A DNA stretch of 64,000 nt from Acidovorax sp. NO-1 (GCF_000238595.1 NZ_AGTS01000102.1:1-64000), one strand, 5' to 3'. Shown: positions 36,118 through 46,780, counted from the first letter of the stretch. Numbers and translations are program-made. Notes: generated by a model from the letters alone, not told the origin.

Positions 36118-38925
36118 TCAATTCGGCTTCTGGTCTGGCGGCAGCAATCCCAGCAGATCCGCCTGCAAATGTTGCAACTTGTCGATGCCAGCCCTCAATG
36201 CCTCGACACGGCCGGCATTTTTCATTTCACCCAGGGTGTGCGCTAACTGCTGGATGCTCTGATGCAGGACATCGACCTGATCATCAGGATCCTTGCCGAA
36301 GAACGTATGGCGACCACTTTGATCCCGCCAGTATTGGAGTGTTTCGGATTGAGGAGGCACTTGGGCCTTGCCTGACAGATAGTCGATCATCTGGGAAATC
36401 CAGACCCGGTGGTCGGCGTATGTGAACGGCACGGGCAGCGCGGAGCGACTGTCAGGTTTGAATCCCTTCCAGGATAAAGGTACCTGCCAGGTGTGTAGCC
36501 ATTGCTCGAATTCATGCGCCGGCATCGGATGCCCGATGGCATAACCCTGGCCCCACTCGCATCCCAGACGCAGCAGCATTTCACCATGCTTAATGGATTC
36601 GACTCCCTCCGCGATGCAGTTCCTGCCAAACGACCTTGCCAGTGCCAGTAGCGCATCCAGGATGGCGATATCGTCCGGATCCTCGAGCATGTCGCGTATG
36701 AAACCTTGGTCGATCTTGAGCAGGTGCGCGGGCAGGCGCTTCAGATAGGTCAGCGATGAATAGCCGCTGCCGAAATCGTCGAGGGCAAAACGCAATCCCA
36801 TCCTCTCGCACAGCGCCATCAACTGAGACACTTGAACGAAGTCCTCCACGGCGCTGGTTTCGAGGATTTCCAGTTCAAGGTCTTGCGGCTGGGCGCCGGG
36901 ATGTCGTGACAACATACCCCGTAGATGCATGATGAAGTCCGGTTGCAGCAAGTGCCGCGCACCGATATTCACGCTGATCGGGACATGAAGGCCGGCCTTG
37001 CGCCAAACTTCGATCTGGGTCAGCGCAGCCTCGATGGTCCATTCCCCCACGTCAATCCCGAGCGGATGGTTCTCAATGATGGGTATGAAGGAGGCAGGAG
37101 ATAACAAGCCACGCGTCGGATGTTGCCAGCGGATCAAGGCTTCGGCGCCCAGCACCTCACCGGTGCGCATGTTGACCTTAGGTTGGTAATAAAGCAGAAA
37201 CTGCCCATTGGCAAGTGCATTCTCTATGCTGTCAAATCCTTCGTGACGGGTGCGCAGCGTACGATCCTTCTCCGTATCGAAAACGTGATATCGATTCTTG
37301 CCGGCTTGCTTGGCACGATACATAGCCTGATCTGCCTGCCGCAGCAGTTGGTCGGCGTCGATATCTTCGCCTTGCGGGTAGTAGCTCACACCGATACTCG
37401 CGCTCACCTCGCACAGTGCGTCACCAATCGGTACGGGCTGTGCAGCCACCTCGATCAGGCGATCGAGAATCGGTACGCTGATGGAAATATCCGGCAGGTC
37501 GACCAGAATAGCGACAAACTCATCACCACCAAGACGGGCCAAGGTATCGTCTTCGCGCAACACCTGCGTCATACGCCTGGACAGGACGGACAGCAAGTTG
37601 TCGCCGACTGCGTGGCCGTGCTGGTCGTTGACCTTCTTGAATCCATCCAGATCGATAAAGACAACCGCCAGGTGCATGCCACGCCGACGTGTCTGACCAA
37701 TGGCCTGCTTAAGGCGGTCTCCAAGCAATAGTCGATTGGGCAAGCCGGTGAGCAGGTCGTAATGAGCAACGCGTTCAAGCTGTCGCTGGTTCTCCTTCAG
37801 CGCCGTGATGTCGGAGAACATGGCTGCGTAATGCTCGATATGGCCCTGCATATCCGGGACTGCACTGATCGTCAGTAGCGCGGCAAACTGACTGCCGTTC
37901 TTGCGCCGGCACCAGAGCTCTCCGTGCCAATAGTCGTGCTCACGCACAGCCTGCCAAACGGTCTGATAAAACTCATCGTCATAGTGATCGGACTGGAGTA
38001 GACGGGGTGTCTGGCCCAATACTTCCTCCCGCGCATAACCGGTGATCACGGTAAACGCCCGGTTGACGTTGACAATGTGGGCCTGCGCGTCGGTAACGAG
38101 GATGCCCTCTCCTGCGTGCGCAAAAACTTTAGCCGCAAGGCGAAGCTCTTCCGCGGATCTTTTGCGTGAGGTGACATCATGGATATAGCCGTGCCAGAGA
38201 ATGCTCCCATCAGGCATGGCTTCAGGCGATGCCTCGCCTTCGACCCAGATCACCCGACCGTCTGGAAACTGCACTCGGTACTCGTCATGCCAAAGCGCGA
38301 GTGACTGCCCCGACGCCTGTATGGTTTCATGCACACGGTCACGGTCTTCAGGATGGAGCGCCGCGAACGCAGGAGTGGCATCTTCAAAAACATCCTCCGG
38401 TGCAACCCCGTATATTTTCCGCATCTTCGCGCTGGCATAAGGGAAGTGCGAGCTGCCGTCCGGACGAAGGCGGTATTGGTAAAGCATACCGGGAACGTGG
38501 CTGGCCAACTCTTCTCGCTGTAGGCGCATGGAGTTCAGCGCCTGCTCGACCCTCTTGAGATCGGTGATGTCCTCTACCGTCCCGTCTGCCGCTCTGGGCT
38601 GACCAGAGGCGTCGCCCTTGAATGTTGCCCGCAGGTGTATCCAGCGAACCTGCCCTCCGCTGACGATGCGATACCGCAGATCAAGGGACTCTCCGCACAT
38701 GGCAGCATCCCATGCCCTCTCGAAGAGGGGGCGGTCTTCAGGGTGAACGCACTGCAGGAATCGCTCGAAGGCTATTGGCGCACCAACATCCAGGCCAAGC
38801 ACGCGGCAGGCTTCATCGGAGCAGGTGAAGAGTTGCGAGCCAAGATCGAGATGCCAACTGCCAAAATGGGCATTCTGGTTAATCTGGCCACAGTGTCGGG
38901 CTGAGATTTGAGGAGCCTCGTTCAA
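36118..38925 (-). CDS. PAS-GGDEF-EAL cyclic di-GMP signalling protein
   Basis: A 935-residue soluble protein with three PAS-type sensory domains (residues ~15-115, ~140-255 and ~265-385), a GGDEF domain with intact LARLGGDEFVAIL (~400-555), and an EAL domain with GAEALIRWQHP and LDDFGSGYSSLTYLKRLP (~575-820). Both output domains keep their key motifs, so it could make or break c-di-GMP. The last ~100 residues (DHRVWISQMIDY ... LHQSIQQLAHTLG) resemble a CZB-like zinc-binding tail, but with no clear Cys; this is tentative. The gene sits between trx and a trx relic, implying later insertion. Confidence 0.9.
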   Translation of the reverse strand: MNEAPQISARHCGQINQNAHFGSWHLDLGSQLFTCSDEACRVLGLDVGAPIAFERFLQCVHPEDRPLFERAWDAAMCGESLDLRYRIVSGGQVRWIHLRATFKGDASGQPRAADGTVEDITDLKRVEQALNSMRLQREELASHVPGMLYQYRLRPDGSSHFPYASAKMRKIYGVAPEDVFEDATPAFAALHPEDRDRVHETIQASGQSLALWHDEYRVQFPDGRVIWVEGEASPEAMPDGSILWHGYIHDVTSRKRSAEELRLAAKVFAHAGEGILVTDAQAHIVNVNRAFTVITGYAREEVLGQTPRLLQSDHYDDEFYQTVWQAVREHDYWHGELWCRRKNGSQFAALLTISAVPDMQGHIEHYAAMFSDITALKENQRQLERVAHYDLLTGLPNRLLLGDRLKQAIGQTRRRGMHLAVVFIDLDGFKKVNDQHGHAVGDNLLSVLSRRMTQVLREDDTLARLGGDEFVAILVDLPDISISVPILDRLIEVAAQPVPIGDALCEVSASIGVSYYPQGEDIDADQLLRQADQAMYRAKQAGKNRYHVFDTEKDRTLRTRHEGFDSIENALANGQFLLYYQPKVNMRTGEVLGAEALIRWQHPTRGLLSPASFIPIIENHPLGIDVGEWTIEAALTQIEVWRKAGLHVPISVNIGARHLLQPDFIMHLRGMLSRHPGAQPQDLELEILETSAVEDFVQVSQLMALCERMGLRFALDDFGSGYSSLTYLKRLPAHLLKIDQGFIRDMLEDPDDIAILDALLALARSFGRNCIAEGVESIKHGEMLLRLGCEWGQGYAIGHPMPAHEFEQWLHTWQVPLSWKGFKPDSRSALPVPFTYADHRVWISQMIDYLSGKAQVPPQSETLQYWRDQSGRHTFFGKDPDDQVDVLHQSIQQLAHTLGEMKNAGRVEALRAGIDKLQHLQADLLGLLPPDQKPN

Positions 38926-39080
38926 TGGTGGTGCTCCTTATGGGTGAAACAGAGGTTCCAAAGTTTCTGCAACTGGGAACGCATTTCGTCAAAGATCGTA
39001 TAGTTGGGGTCGCTATGCATCGCGGCTACGCACTTTCTTCAAGGATCGAACAACTGATAAGCAGGGTGGTTCGCGCCGGG

Positions 39081-39521
39081 TCATTGCGGCAAGCGGGATG
39101 TTACCCAGCGCATAATGTCCTGCGCGCCCATGGCGCCCGCCTGACGTGCAACCTCATGTCCCCCTCGGAACAAAATCAGGGTTGGAATGCTGCGAATACC
39201 GAACTGGGCGGCCAGGTGAGGCTCGGCCTCGGTATTTACCTTGGCCAACCTCACCTTGAGTTCAAGCAGGGAGGCTGCCTGCTCGAACTGCGGCGCCATC
39301 ATCTTGCACGGTCCGCACCACGGCGCCCAAAAGTCAACCAGCAGCGGCAGGTCACTGCGCTCCAGATGACGGGCGAAGGTCGCTGTGGTCAGATCAATGG
39401 GTTCTCCGGTGAACAGCGGGTGCTGGCACCGCCCGCAATTGGGCTTCTCTGCCAACTTGTTGGCTGGCACGCGATTGATGGATTGGCAGTGTGGGCAGAC
39501 GATATGAATGCTGTCACTCAT
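39081..39521 (-). CDS. Thioredoxin 2-type protein (TrxC-like)
   Basis: A 146-residue protein with an N-terminal zinc ribbon (VCPHCQSIN ... [11 protein letters not shown]) and a thioredoxin domain with the active site [17 protein letters not shown] and the cis-proline loop RSIPTLILF. It reduces protein disulfides in the cytoplasm. Its start overlaps the ftsH stop (ATGA), so it is coupled to the protease. Thioredoxin is a standard member of heat-resistance islands. Confidence 0.92.
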   Translation of the reverse strand: MSDSIHIVCPHCQSINRVPANKLAEKPNCGRCQHPLFTGEPIDLTTATFARHLERSDLPLLVDFWAPWCGPCKMMAPQFEQAASLLELKVRLAKVNTEAEPHLAAQFGIRSIPTLILFRGGHEVARQAGAMGAQDIMRWVTSRLPQ

Positions 39522-41400
39522 GAGGTGGCTCCTTGGGACACAGAGGAAGTAATGGCTCCGGCAGTTGGGCCGCTGTGACATGGGGATTCGAGCTGTAGCC
39601 CTTGCGTCAGTTGCCGGATGCTGTATTCATCCAGCGTTTCCCGTGCGAGCAGTTCGCGCGCGCACCGCTCCAGCACTTCTCGGTTAATTTCGAGAATTCG
39701 GTATGCACGATCAAACACACCCATCACGATGTCACGGATGGCTTGGTCGATGCGTGTCTGAGTCGATTCGGCTACCCGGCAGCCACCCTGTACCAGTTCA
39801 GGCGCATCAAGAAAACGCGGCCTCTGTGCCTCAAAAGCAACGTACCCCAAGCCCTCATCCATGCCGAAGCGCGTAATCATGTCGCGGGCGATGTCGGTGG
39901 CCCGCGCGAGATCGTCTGAAGCCCCTGTGGACAGCTCGCCAAACACGAGCTTCTCAGCCGCGCGCCCTCCCAGGAGCACGGCGATCTTGTGCTCCAGGTC
40001 GGCACGTGTCATCAGAAATCGGTCTTCGGTGGGCCGCTGCAGGGTGTAGCCGAGTGCACCGATGCCACGCGGAACGATTGAAATCTTGTGTACCGGATCG
40101 GTGCCGGGCAGCGCCAGCGCCACCAGCGCATGCCCCATCTCGTGATAGGCCACGGTTTCCCGCTCCTTGGGATTGAGCACTCGGTTCTTCTTCTCCAGGC
40201 CCGCCACGATGCGCTCGATGGCGGCGGTGAAATCCTGCAACTCCACGGCGGACGCTTTGCGCCGGGTCGCGGCCAGCGCGGCCTCGTTGACCAGGTTCGC
40301 GAGGTCTGCACCCGAAAAGCCCGTGGTCAGCGCAGCCACCTGTTCGAGATCGATATCCTGAGCCAGCGTCACCTTCTTGACGTGGACTTTCAGGATGTCC
40401 AGCCGTCCCTTCTTGTCGGGCCGGTCCACCAGCACCTGACGGTCGAAGCGACCGGCGCGCAGCAGCGCCTGGTCGAGGATTTCGGGGCGGTTGGTGGCGG
40501 CGAGGATGATCAGCCCGACCGAGCTGTCGAAGCCGTCCATCTCCGTGAGCAGCTGGTTGAGGGTCTGCTCGCGCTCGTCGTGGCCGCCGATGGGGCCGCC
40601 GACGCCGCGCGCGCGGCCCAGCGCATCGAGCTCGTCGATGAAGATGATGGCCGGCGCCTGCCCGCGGGCCTGCTCGAACAGGTCGCGCACGCGCGCTGCA
40701 CCCACGCCGACGAACATCTCGACGAACTCCGAGCCTGAGATGGAAAAGAACGGTACCCCGGCCTCGCCCGCCACGGCCTTGGCCAGCAGGGTCTTGCCCG
40801 TGCCGGGCGGGCCAACCAGCAACGCACCTTTCGGGATGCGCGCCCCGAGCCGTCCATACTCCTGCGGATTCTTGAGGAAATCGACGATCTCAACCAACTC
40901 CGCCTTGGCTTCATCGACGCCAGCGACATCGGCAAAGGTCACGCCAGTGTTCTTCTCCATGAATACCTTGGCACGGCTCTTGCCGATGCTCAGGAAGCCA
41001 CCCATGCCCTGCTTCTCGGCGAAGCGGCGGAACAGGAAGAACCAGACGCCGAAGAAGGCCACCGCCGGCAGAATCCAGGAGAGCACATCACGTAGCCAGG
41101 TGCTTTCCACCACCCGCGCATAGGGCACGTCGTACTTGGACAGCCGCTCGGCCAGGTCGGGTTCGACACGGGTGGCCACGATGGTGGTCTTGCCCCGGCT
41201 GTCCGGCGATTTCAGGCGCCCGGTGACCGTGCGGTCCGACACCAGCACTTCGGCGACGCGCCCCTCGGCCAGCGCCTTCTCGAATTCGCTGTAGGGCACG
41301 GGCTCGACGGTCTTGGCCGCCTGCCAGTAGTTCTGCAGCGTCAGCAGCAACAGGCCGGCGACGATCCAGTAGCCAATGTTCCATTGATTTTCTTTTCCAT
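39518..41400 (-). CDS. ftsH: FtsH-type membrane AAA metalloprotease (frameshifted near start)
   Basis: Walker A is GPPGTGKT, Walker [12 protein letters not shown], and the protease zinc motif [11 protein letters not shown]. Two membrane helices bracket a short periplasmic part ([14 protein letters not shown]). The ribosome site GAGGAA and ATG at 41400 begin MEK, but the following [23 protein letters not shown] is in the other frame; one more A in the AAAA run (41393-41396) joins them and gives 627 residues. It degrades membrane and heat-damaged proteins. This is an accessory copy; the housekeeping ftsH is expected elsewhere in the chromosome. Confidence 0.88.
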
Positions 41401-41427
41401 GGGCAATGTTCCTCGCAAGTCGTGTCG

Positions 41428-42858
41428 CTAGAGAATGGGGGTGAACAGACGGGCCACCCCGTCGCGCAAGCGGATGGCCAGCGGGCGGGCGCGCAACGCC
41501 TTCGCCGATATCTCGCCCGACGCATCACGAGCGGCATCAAAAAGGGATTCCAGCCGCGTAGACAGCGCGGTGTCGTACACCTCCACATTGAACTCGAAGT
41601 TGAGGCGCAGGCTGCGCGCGTCCCAGTTGGCCGAACCCAGGCAACACCATCGGCCATCGACCAGCATCAGCTTGGTGTGATCGAAGGGGCCCTGCCGCTC
41701 GAAGATGCGTACACCGTGCTCCATCACCTGCCAGTAGTGAGCGCGCGCAGCCCATTGCACCGTGGGATGGTCGCAGCTCGCGGGTGTCAGCACCTCGACA
41801 CGCACGCCGCGCAACGCGGCCGTGCTCAGCGCCGCGATCATCGGCTGATCGGGGACGAAGTAAGGTGTCCAGATGCGCACCGAATGCTTCGCCGCGCTCA
41901 AAGCGCCCATGAGGGTCCAGCGCATCCTGTCCAGGGCATCATCGGGACCGGCCTCGATGCCGCGCGCCCAAGAGTTTCCTTGTTCATCAGCCGTTGCGGG
42001 CGATTCGCCCCAGAAACCCTCGCTGAGCCGCTCGCCCGTGGTATCGCACCAATCATCGGTGAAGCACCGCATCAGATGCGCAACCACTGGCCCGCGCAGA
42101 CGAAAGTGCAGATCGTGACAGGCCTGCTCCGGCGCATCGGGCCGCCAATACGGGCTGCAGATGTTCATGCCACCGGTGAAACCTGTCTCGCCATCGATCA
42201 CCAGCAGCTTGCGGTGATTGCGCAGATGCGCGGCATGCAGGCGCGCGGGAATCAACGTCGGGTTGAACGTAGCTGCCGGAACGCCGGCGCGTTGCAAGGC
42301 GCGGTAGGCGCTGCGGGGCGACCAGCGGGCATAGACGTCGTCGATCAGCACCCGCACTTGCACGCCGCGCTCATGAGCCCGGCGCAGCGCATCGACGAAC
42401 TGCGCCCCGATGCCTTGGCTGTCGAAGATGTACGAAGCCAGCGCGACGCTGTGCCGCGCCGATTCGATGGTATCGAGCATGGCCGGGTAGGCCTGCTCGC
42501 CATCGACAAGCGGCTCGATGCGGTTGCCGCCGGTCAGCGACTGGCCGGTGGCGCGTCCCACCAGGTGCGCCAGACCGGCAAGCGGCGCCGATACAGCCTC
42601 GGGCATCGTGGGCGAGAGGCCTTGCCGAACAGCATGATCTGCTCCCGGAAAAAGCCGCCGCGCCCGCCGCTGGTAACGGTTGATGCCGAACAGCCCATAC
42701 AGCAGCGAACCGCCCAGCGGCAACAAGGCGATCAGCAGTACCCACAGCGTGGCCGATCGCGGGTCACGCTTGTAGATGATCGCGTGCCCCGCTGTGGGGA
42801 TAGCGACCGCCAGCGACACGAGGGTGGCTGCCCATGTCAGCCCGTTGGGGTCGGACAC
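41428..42858 (-). CDS. Cardiolipin synthase-like phospholipase D-family protein
   Basis: A ~476-residue protein with an N-terminal PLDc_N membrane segment ([13 protein letters not shown] ... [18 protein letters not shown]) and two HKD sites, [13 protein letters not shown] and [11 protein letters not shown], as in cardiolipin synthases. It probably makes cardiolipin from phosphatidylglycerol at the inner membrane. The GTG at 42858 is preferred because GGGGAGG is 6 bases before it; a TTG overlapping the clpK stop lacks a site. In this cassette it may adjust membrane lipids under heat. Confidence 0.87.
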   Translation of the reverse strand: MSDPNGLTWAATLVSLAVAIPTAGHAIIYKRDPRSATLWVLLIALLPLGGSLLYGLFGINRYQRRARRLFPGADHAVRQGLSPTMPEAVSAPLAGLAHLVGRATGQSLTGGNRIEPLVDGEQAYPAMLDTIESARHSVALASYIFDSQGIGAQFVDALRRAHERGVQVRVLIDDVYARWSPRSAYRALQRAGVPAATFNPTLIPARLHAAHLRNHRKLLVIDGETGFTGGMNICSPYWRPDAPEQACHDLHFRLRGPVVAHLMRCFTDDWCDTTGERLSEGFWGESPATADEQGNSWARGIEAGPDDALDRMRWTLMGALSAAKHSVRIWTPYFVPDQPMIAALSTAALRGVRVEVLTPASCDHPTVQWAARAHYWQVMEHGVRIFERQGPFDHTKLMLVDGRWCCLGSANWDARSLRLNFEFNVEVYDTALSTRLESLFDAARDASGEISAKALRARPLAIRLRDGVARLFTPIL

Positions 42859-42875
42859 GACAGCCTCCCCATAAC

Positions 42876-45700
42876 TCAAGATTCGCCGCCCGCTGACTTC
42901 TTCTTGCGCTTAGGCTTGCTCTCGTCGCTCGGCGGCGCTTCGGCCACGTTCGCAGCATCGGGCTTTTCAGGCTCGGCCGGCTTCGCGGGTGGCTCCTGGC
43001 GCTCGAAGACCACCCGTTCGGCCTTGTCGTCCCAGCGCGCGCTGGCGTGATCGGCCTTGCCGATGCCACCACCCAGCATCTCGCGCGCCAATGCGGTCTC
43101 CAGTTCGCTGCGGATCAGCCGCTTGAGCTCGCGCGCGCCGAACTCGGGTTTGTAGCCTTCCTCCGCGAAGTGGTCGATCAAGGTCTGATCGAAGCTGAGC
43201 GTCACGCCCTGGCTGGCGGCGTTGCGGGCCACGCGATCGAGCTGCAGGCCGACGATATGGCGGATCTCCTCCTTGCCCAGCGCATGGAAGACGATGATCT
43301 CGTCGATACGGTTGAGAAACTCGGGCCGGAAGTGGCCGCGCAACACGTCCATCACCTCGGCCTTGGTCTTTTCGTACTCCTCGCCGGCCGCACCACGCGC
43401 CTTGAGACGACGCTGGATGATGTCCGAGCCCAGATTCGAGGTGGCGATGATGATGGTGTTGGTGAAATCCACCACCCGGCCCTTGCCGTCGGTGAGCCGG
43501 CCGTCGTCGAACACCTGCAGCAGGATGTTGTAGACGTCGGGGTGCGCCTTCTCGATCTCGTCGAGCAGCAGCACGCTGTAGGGCTTGCGGCGCACCTTCT
43601 CGGTGAGCTGGCCGCCCTCGTCGTAGCCCACATAACCCGGAGGCGCGCCCACCAGGCGTGCCACGGTATGGCGTTCACCGTACTCGGACATGTCGATGCG
43701 CAGCAGCGCACCCTCATCGCCATAGACGGACTCGGCCAGTGCCTTGGCGAGTTCGGTCTTGCCCACACCCGTCGGCCCGAGGAACAGGAAGGTGGCCACC
43801 GGCTTGCTGCCTTCGCGCAGGCCCGCGCGCGACAGCCGCACGGCATCGGCCACGGCACGTACTGCTTCGTCCTGTCCCACCAGGCGCTCATGCAGCCGCT
43901 GTTCCAGATGCAGCAGCTTCTCGCGTTCTTCCACCGTCAGCTCGTTGACCGGGATGCCGGTCAGCCGCGAGACGATCTGCGCCACGTGCTCTGCCTTGAC
44001 CTCGGCGCTGCCCGAGGCGCGCTCGCGCTCCCAATCCTCGACAAGCTTCTTGAGTTCGGCCTCTTTGGCCTCGATGCGCTTGCCGAGCTCGGAAGCCTTC
44101 TCGTACTGCTTGCGCGAGGCCACATAGTCCTGCTCACGCCGCAACTGGTGCAGTTCGGCCTCCAGCTCTTGCACGGCCACCGGGCGGGCCGTGGCCGACA
44201 GCTTCACGCGTGCGGCCGCCTGGTCGAGCAGGTCGATGGCCTTGTCGGGCAAAAAGCGCGCGGTGATGTAGCGATCGGACAACTCGGCGGCGGCAATGAT
44301 CGCGTCCTCGGTGATGCTGACCTTGTGGTGCGCCTCGAAGGTGTCGCGCAGGCCGCGCAGGATCATCATGGTCTGCGCTACCGTCGGCTCGGGCACCATC
44401 ACCGGCTGGAAGCGACGCTCCAGCGCGGCGTCCTTCTCGATGTACTTCTGATACTCGTTGAGCGTGGTGGCGCCGATCAGGTTCAGTTCGCCGCGCGCCA
44501 TCATCGGCTTGAACACGTTGGCCACGTCCAGCCCGCCTTCGCCGCCACCCTGGCCTGCACCGACGATGGTGTGCACCTCGTCGATGAAGAGAATCAGCTC
44601 GCCCTGGTGCTCGGTCACTTCCTTGAGAACCTTCTGCACGCGCTCCTCGAACTCGCCGCGGTACTTGGCGCCTGCCACCATGGCGTTGATGTTGAGTTCG
44701 ACCAGACGCTTGTCGCGCAGCGTCTCGGGCACTTCGCCGGCGACCATGCGCTGCGCCAGCCCTTCGACGATGGCGGTCTTGCCGACGCCGGGCTCGCCGA
44801 TCAGCACCGGGTTGTTCTTCTTGCGCCGGGCCAGCACTTCGATGGTCGTCTCGATCTCCTGCGCGCGGCCGATGACCGGATCGAGCTTGCCCTCGCGCGC
44901 CATCTTGGTGAGGTCGCGCGAATACTTGTCGAGTTCCGGCGTGTTGGTCGGCGTCTCGGCGCGGCCATCCTCGGCCCCTTTGCCGACCACCTTGCTTACC
45001 TGCTGGCGCAGCGCTTGCGGCGTGAGGCCGTAACGGCGCAGCAGGTTGGCCGCCAAACCTTCGCCTTCCTCGGCGAGCCCGATCAGGAAATGCTCCGGCC
45101 CGACATAAGAGTGGCCGAGTTCGTTGGAGGCCACGAAAGCACGGCTGAGCGCGTCCTTGACCCGGGGCGACACGCCGATCTCGCCCTCGAACGGCTTGTC
45201 GCCGCGCTTGGCTTCGGATTCGATCTGGCGCTTGAGGTCATCGACCTTGATCTTGAACTGCCCCAGGATGGTCTTGACCACGTCGCTGTCGGATAGCGCC
45301 AGCAGCAGGTGTTCGGTATCGACTTCGGCGCGCCCGAACTCTGCAGCGTGTCGGGCGGCCTCCTGCAATAGGGCCTCGGACTGTTCGCTGATACGGCTGG
45401 CGAGCCCACTGCCGCGACGGCGCGCGGTGCCCGTACCGGCCGGGGCGGGTTCGCCGAACGAGGCATCGACGACCTCGTCGGTATCGGCCGCCATGGACGG
45501 TGCGTCGTCACCGATGCGGAAGAAGTCGCTGCCAAGGAAGTCTTCGAACAGCCCGCTGCGCGAGCCGAACAAGGCTTCCAGCGGTGAGACGGTGCGCTTT
45601 TGCTGGCGCACCAGTTGGCGATAGTGATCGTCACACAACAGCATGGTGCCACCCGCACCGTGGCGGGCTGGCCGCAGACCTGGCATTGTTTTCTGGCCAT
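42876..45700 (-). CDS. clpK: ClpK/ClpG disaggregase (frameshifted in the N-terminal zinc finger)
   Basis: A two-domain AAA+ protein with both Walker A sites ([16 protein letters not shown]), [10 protein letters not shown] and [14 protein letters not shown], ClpN repeats near residues 100-230, and a short middle domain. No [IL]GF/L loop for ClpP docking is visible, in keeping with a stand-alone disaggregase. The start [17 protein letters not shown] at 45700 has AGGAG upstream; the rest of the zinc finger ([12 protein letters not shown]) is one frame away. One added base near 45649 restores 941 residues. ClpK/ClpG gives strong heat tolerance and is the hallmark of LHR/TLPQC islands. Confidence 0.93.
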
Positions 45701-45729
45701 GCTGATGCTCCTGTAAAGATTGATCTGAC

Positions 45730-45754
45730 GAGGCACCGCCGATCACGGTGCCTC
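45730..45754. other. Hairpin between hsp20 and clpK
   Basis: GAGGCACCG paired with CGGTGCCTC around a 7-base loop lies in the ~90-base gap between the two genes, 30 bases before the clpK start. It may set the ratio of Hsp20 to ClpK by processing or partial termination. Confidence 0.55.
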
Positions 45755-45793
45755 ATCTCTTTGTGGTTTTTGAGAAAAACGCGCTGCCCCGCG

Positions 45794-46363
45794 TCAGCCG
45801 TTGATCGGGATCGAGCGCCCCTGCTTGGGCGTACTGGCCTCGCGCTTTTCCATCGTGATCGTGAGCACGCCGTTCTTGAAAGCGGCCTTGATCGTGTCCT
45901 GGTTGGCATCGGCCGGCAGGTTCAGAGCGCGCTGAAAGCTGCCGTAGGAGCGCTCCACCCGGTGGAAACCGCCGTCTTTCGTTTCCTGCTCCTGACGCTT
46001 TTCACCGCGCACCAGCAGCACGTCATTGTCGAGCGTGATCTGGATGTCTTTTTCCTCGACGCCGGGCACTTCCAGGGCGATCTTGTACTGCTTGTCGGTC
46101 TCCTGGATGTCCAGCGCCGGTTTCAGCAGGCCCGGCCACTCCGACGGCCAGCGTGGCATGGCCAGCGTCGGGAAACCGAAGCCTCGAAACGCGTCGTCGA
46201 ACAGGCGGTCGATCTCGCGATGCAATTGCAGGATGGGACTGACGGGCCCACCCGCCACCGGCAGGTCATTGCGCTGCACCGGCAGCGAGGCAGTGCTCTG
46301 TTGTTCTTCCTGCTCCTTCTTGAACCAGTTCCAGGGAGCCAATTTCTTGAAATCAATGTCCAT
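45794..46363 (-). CDS. Small heat-shock protein, Hsp20 family
   Basis: A 189-residue small heat-shock protein. The alpha-crystallin domain spans about residues 85-175 (KPALDIQETDKQYKIALEVPGVEEKDIQITLDNDVLLVRGEK ... AFKNGVLTITMEK) and the tail has the IxI anchor IPI in RSIPING. The ATG at 46363 follows GGAGGTGTGAC and gives MDIDFKKLAPWNWF, the usual beginning of the island sHsp20. It binds unfolding proteins for later rescue by ClpK or DnaK. It is the second gene of the cassette. Confidence 0.94.
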   Translation of the reverse strand: MDIDFKKLAPWNWFKKEQEEQQSTASLPVQRNDLPVAGGPVSPILQLHREIDRLFDDAFRGFGFPTLAMPRWPSEWPGLLKPALDIQETDKQYKIALEVPGVEEKDIQITLDNDVLLVRGEKRQEQETKDGGFHRVERSYGSFQRALNLPADANQDTIKAAFKNGVLTITMEKREASTPKQGRSIPING

Positions 46364-46398
46364 GTCACACCTCCAGAAGAAAAATTGAAGACTCTCGC

Positions 46399-46680
46399 TC
46401 ACTCCGTTTGCCTGCGGCGACGGACAGCGCGCCCAGACGACACGGAGTGTTCCGCTGACTTTGGCTGCTCATCTGTGCGTATCACCTCCTTCTTTCTGCC
46501 CGCTTGGATCTGATCATTGATCCATTGATCGATTTCACTTTGACGAAACCGCCACGTCCCGCCGACCTTGAAGGCCGGAATTTCGCCGTGCGCGGCGAGC
46601 CGGTAAAGCGTCCGCTTGCCGACCTTTAAGTAGGTAGCCAACTCGTCGAGTGTGAAGATCGCCTGCTGGCGCGCTGTCAT
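46399..46680 (-). CDS. Excisionase/MerR-like helix-turn-helix protein, first gene of the stress cassette
   Basis: A 93-residue protein consisting of one winged helix-turn-helix of the excisionase class (IFTLDELATYLKVGKRTLYRLAAHGEIPAFKVGGTWRFRQSEIDQWI) plus a basic tail. In known islands a small DNA-binding gene stands directly before hsp20, and this one is 35 bases upstream of it. It probably controls the operon. The ATG at 46680 has GGGGGTGGT just before it. Confidence 0.88.
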   Translation of the reverse strand: MTARQQAIFTLDELATYLKVGKRTLYRLAAHGEIPAFKVGGTWRFRQSEIDQWINDQIQAGRKKEVIRTDEQPKSAEHSVSSGRAVRRRRQTE

Positions 46681-46726
46681 ACCACCCCCACAAGTTCCGT
46701 CGTCACGCGGCCTCGCTCGAGGAAAT

Positions 46727-46780
46727 TCTTGCAAGACTTTGCAAGATATTGCGCCTAACATGCCGAAAGTCAAGAGTCAA
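46727..46780 (-). promoter_or_regulatory. Candidate promoter and operator of the stress cassette
   Basis: On the minus strand TTGACT (46774-46769) is followed after 17 bases by AATATC, a weak -10. Just downstream are two near-identical TCTTGCAA units in direct repeat, one of them part of the palindrome CTTGCAAG (46728-46735). These lie 48-67 bases before the HTH gene and could be its operator. No good sigma-32 promoter is seen. Confidence 0.45.

Noticed and set aside
43047..45296. A 749-codon open frame opposite clpK
   Set aside because: It mirrors codon structure of a clear AAA+ gene, is rich in His and Leu as expected from reversed codons, and has no family features. The same applies to long antisense frames opposite gcvP (5359-6576), ETF-QO (12528-14366), katG and the hydroxyproline genes (60383-62608).
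46399..46680. Excisionase (recombination directionality factor) for the island
   Set aside because: The fold is excisionase-like, but its position directly before hsp20, as in other heat-resistance islands, favours a role as cassette regulator.
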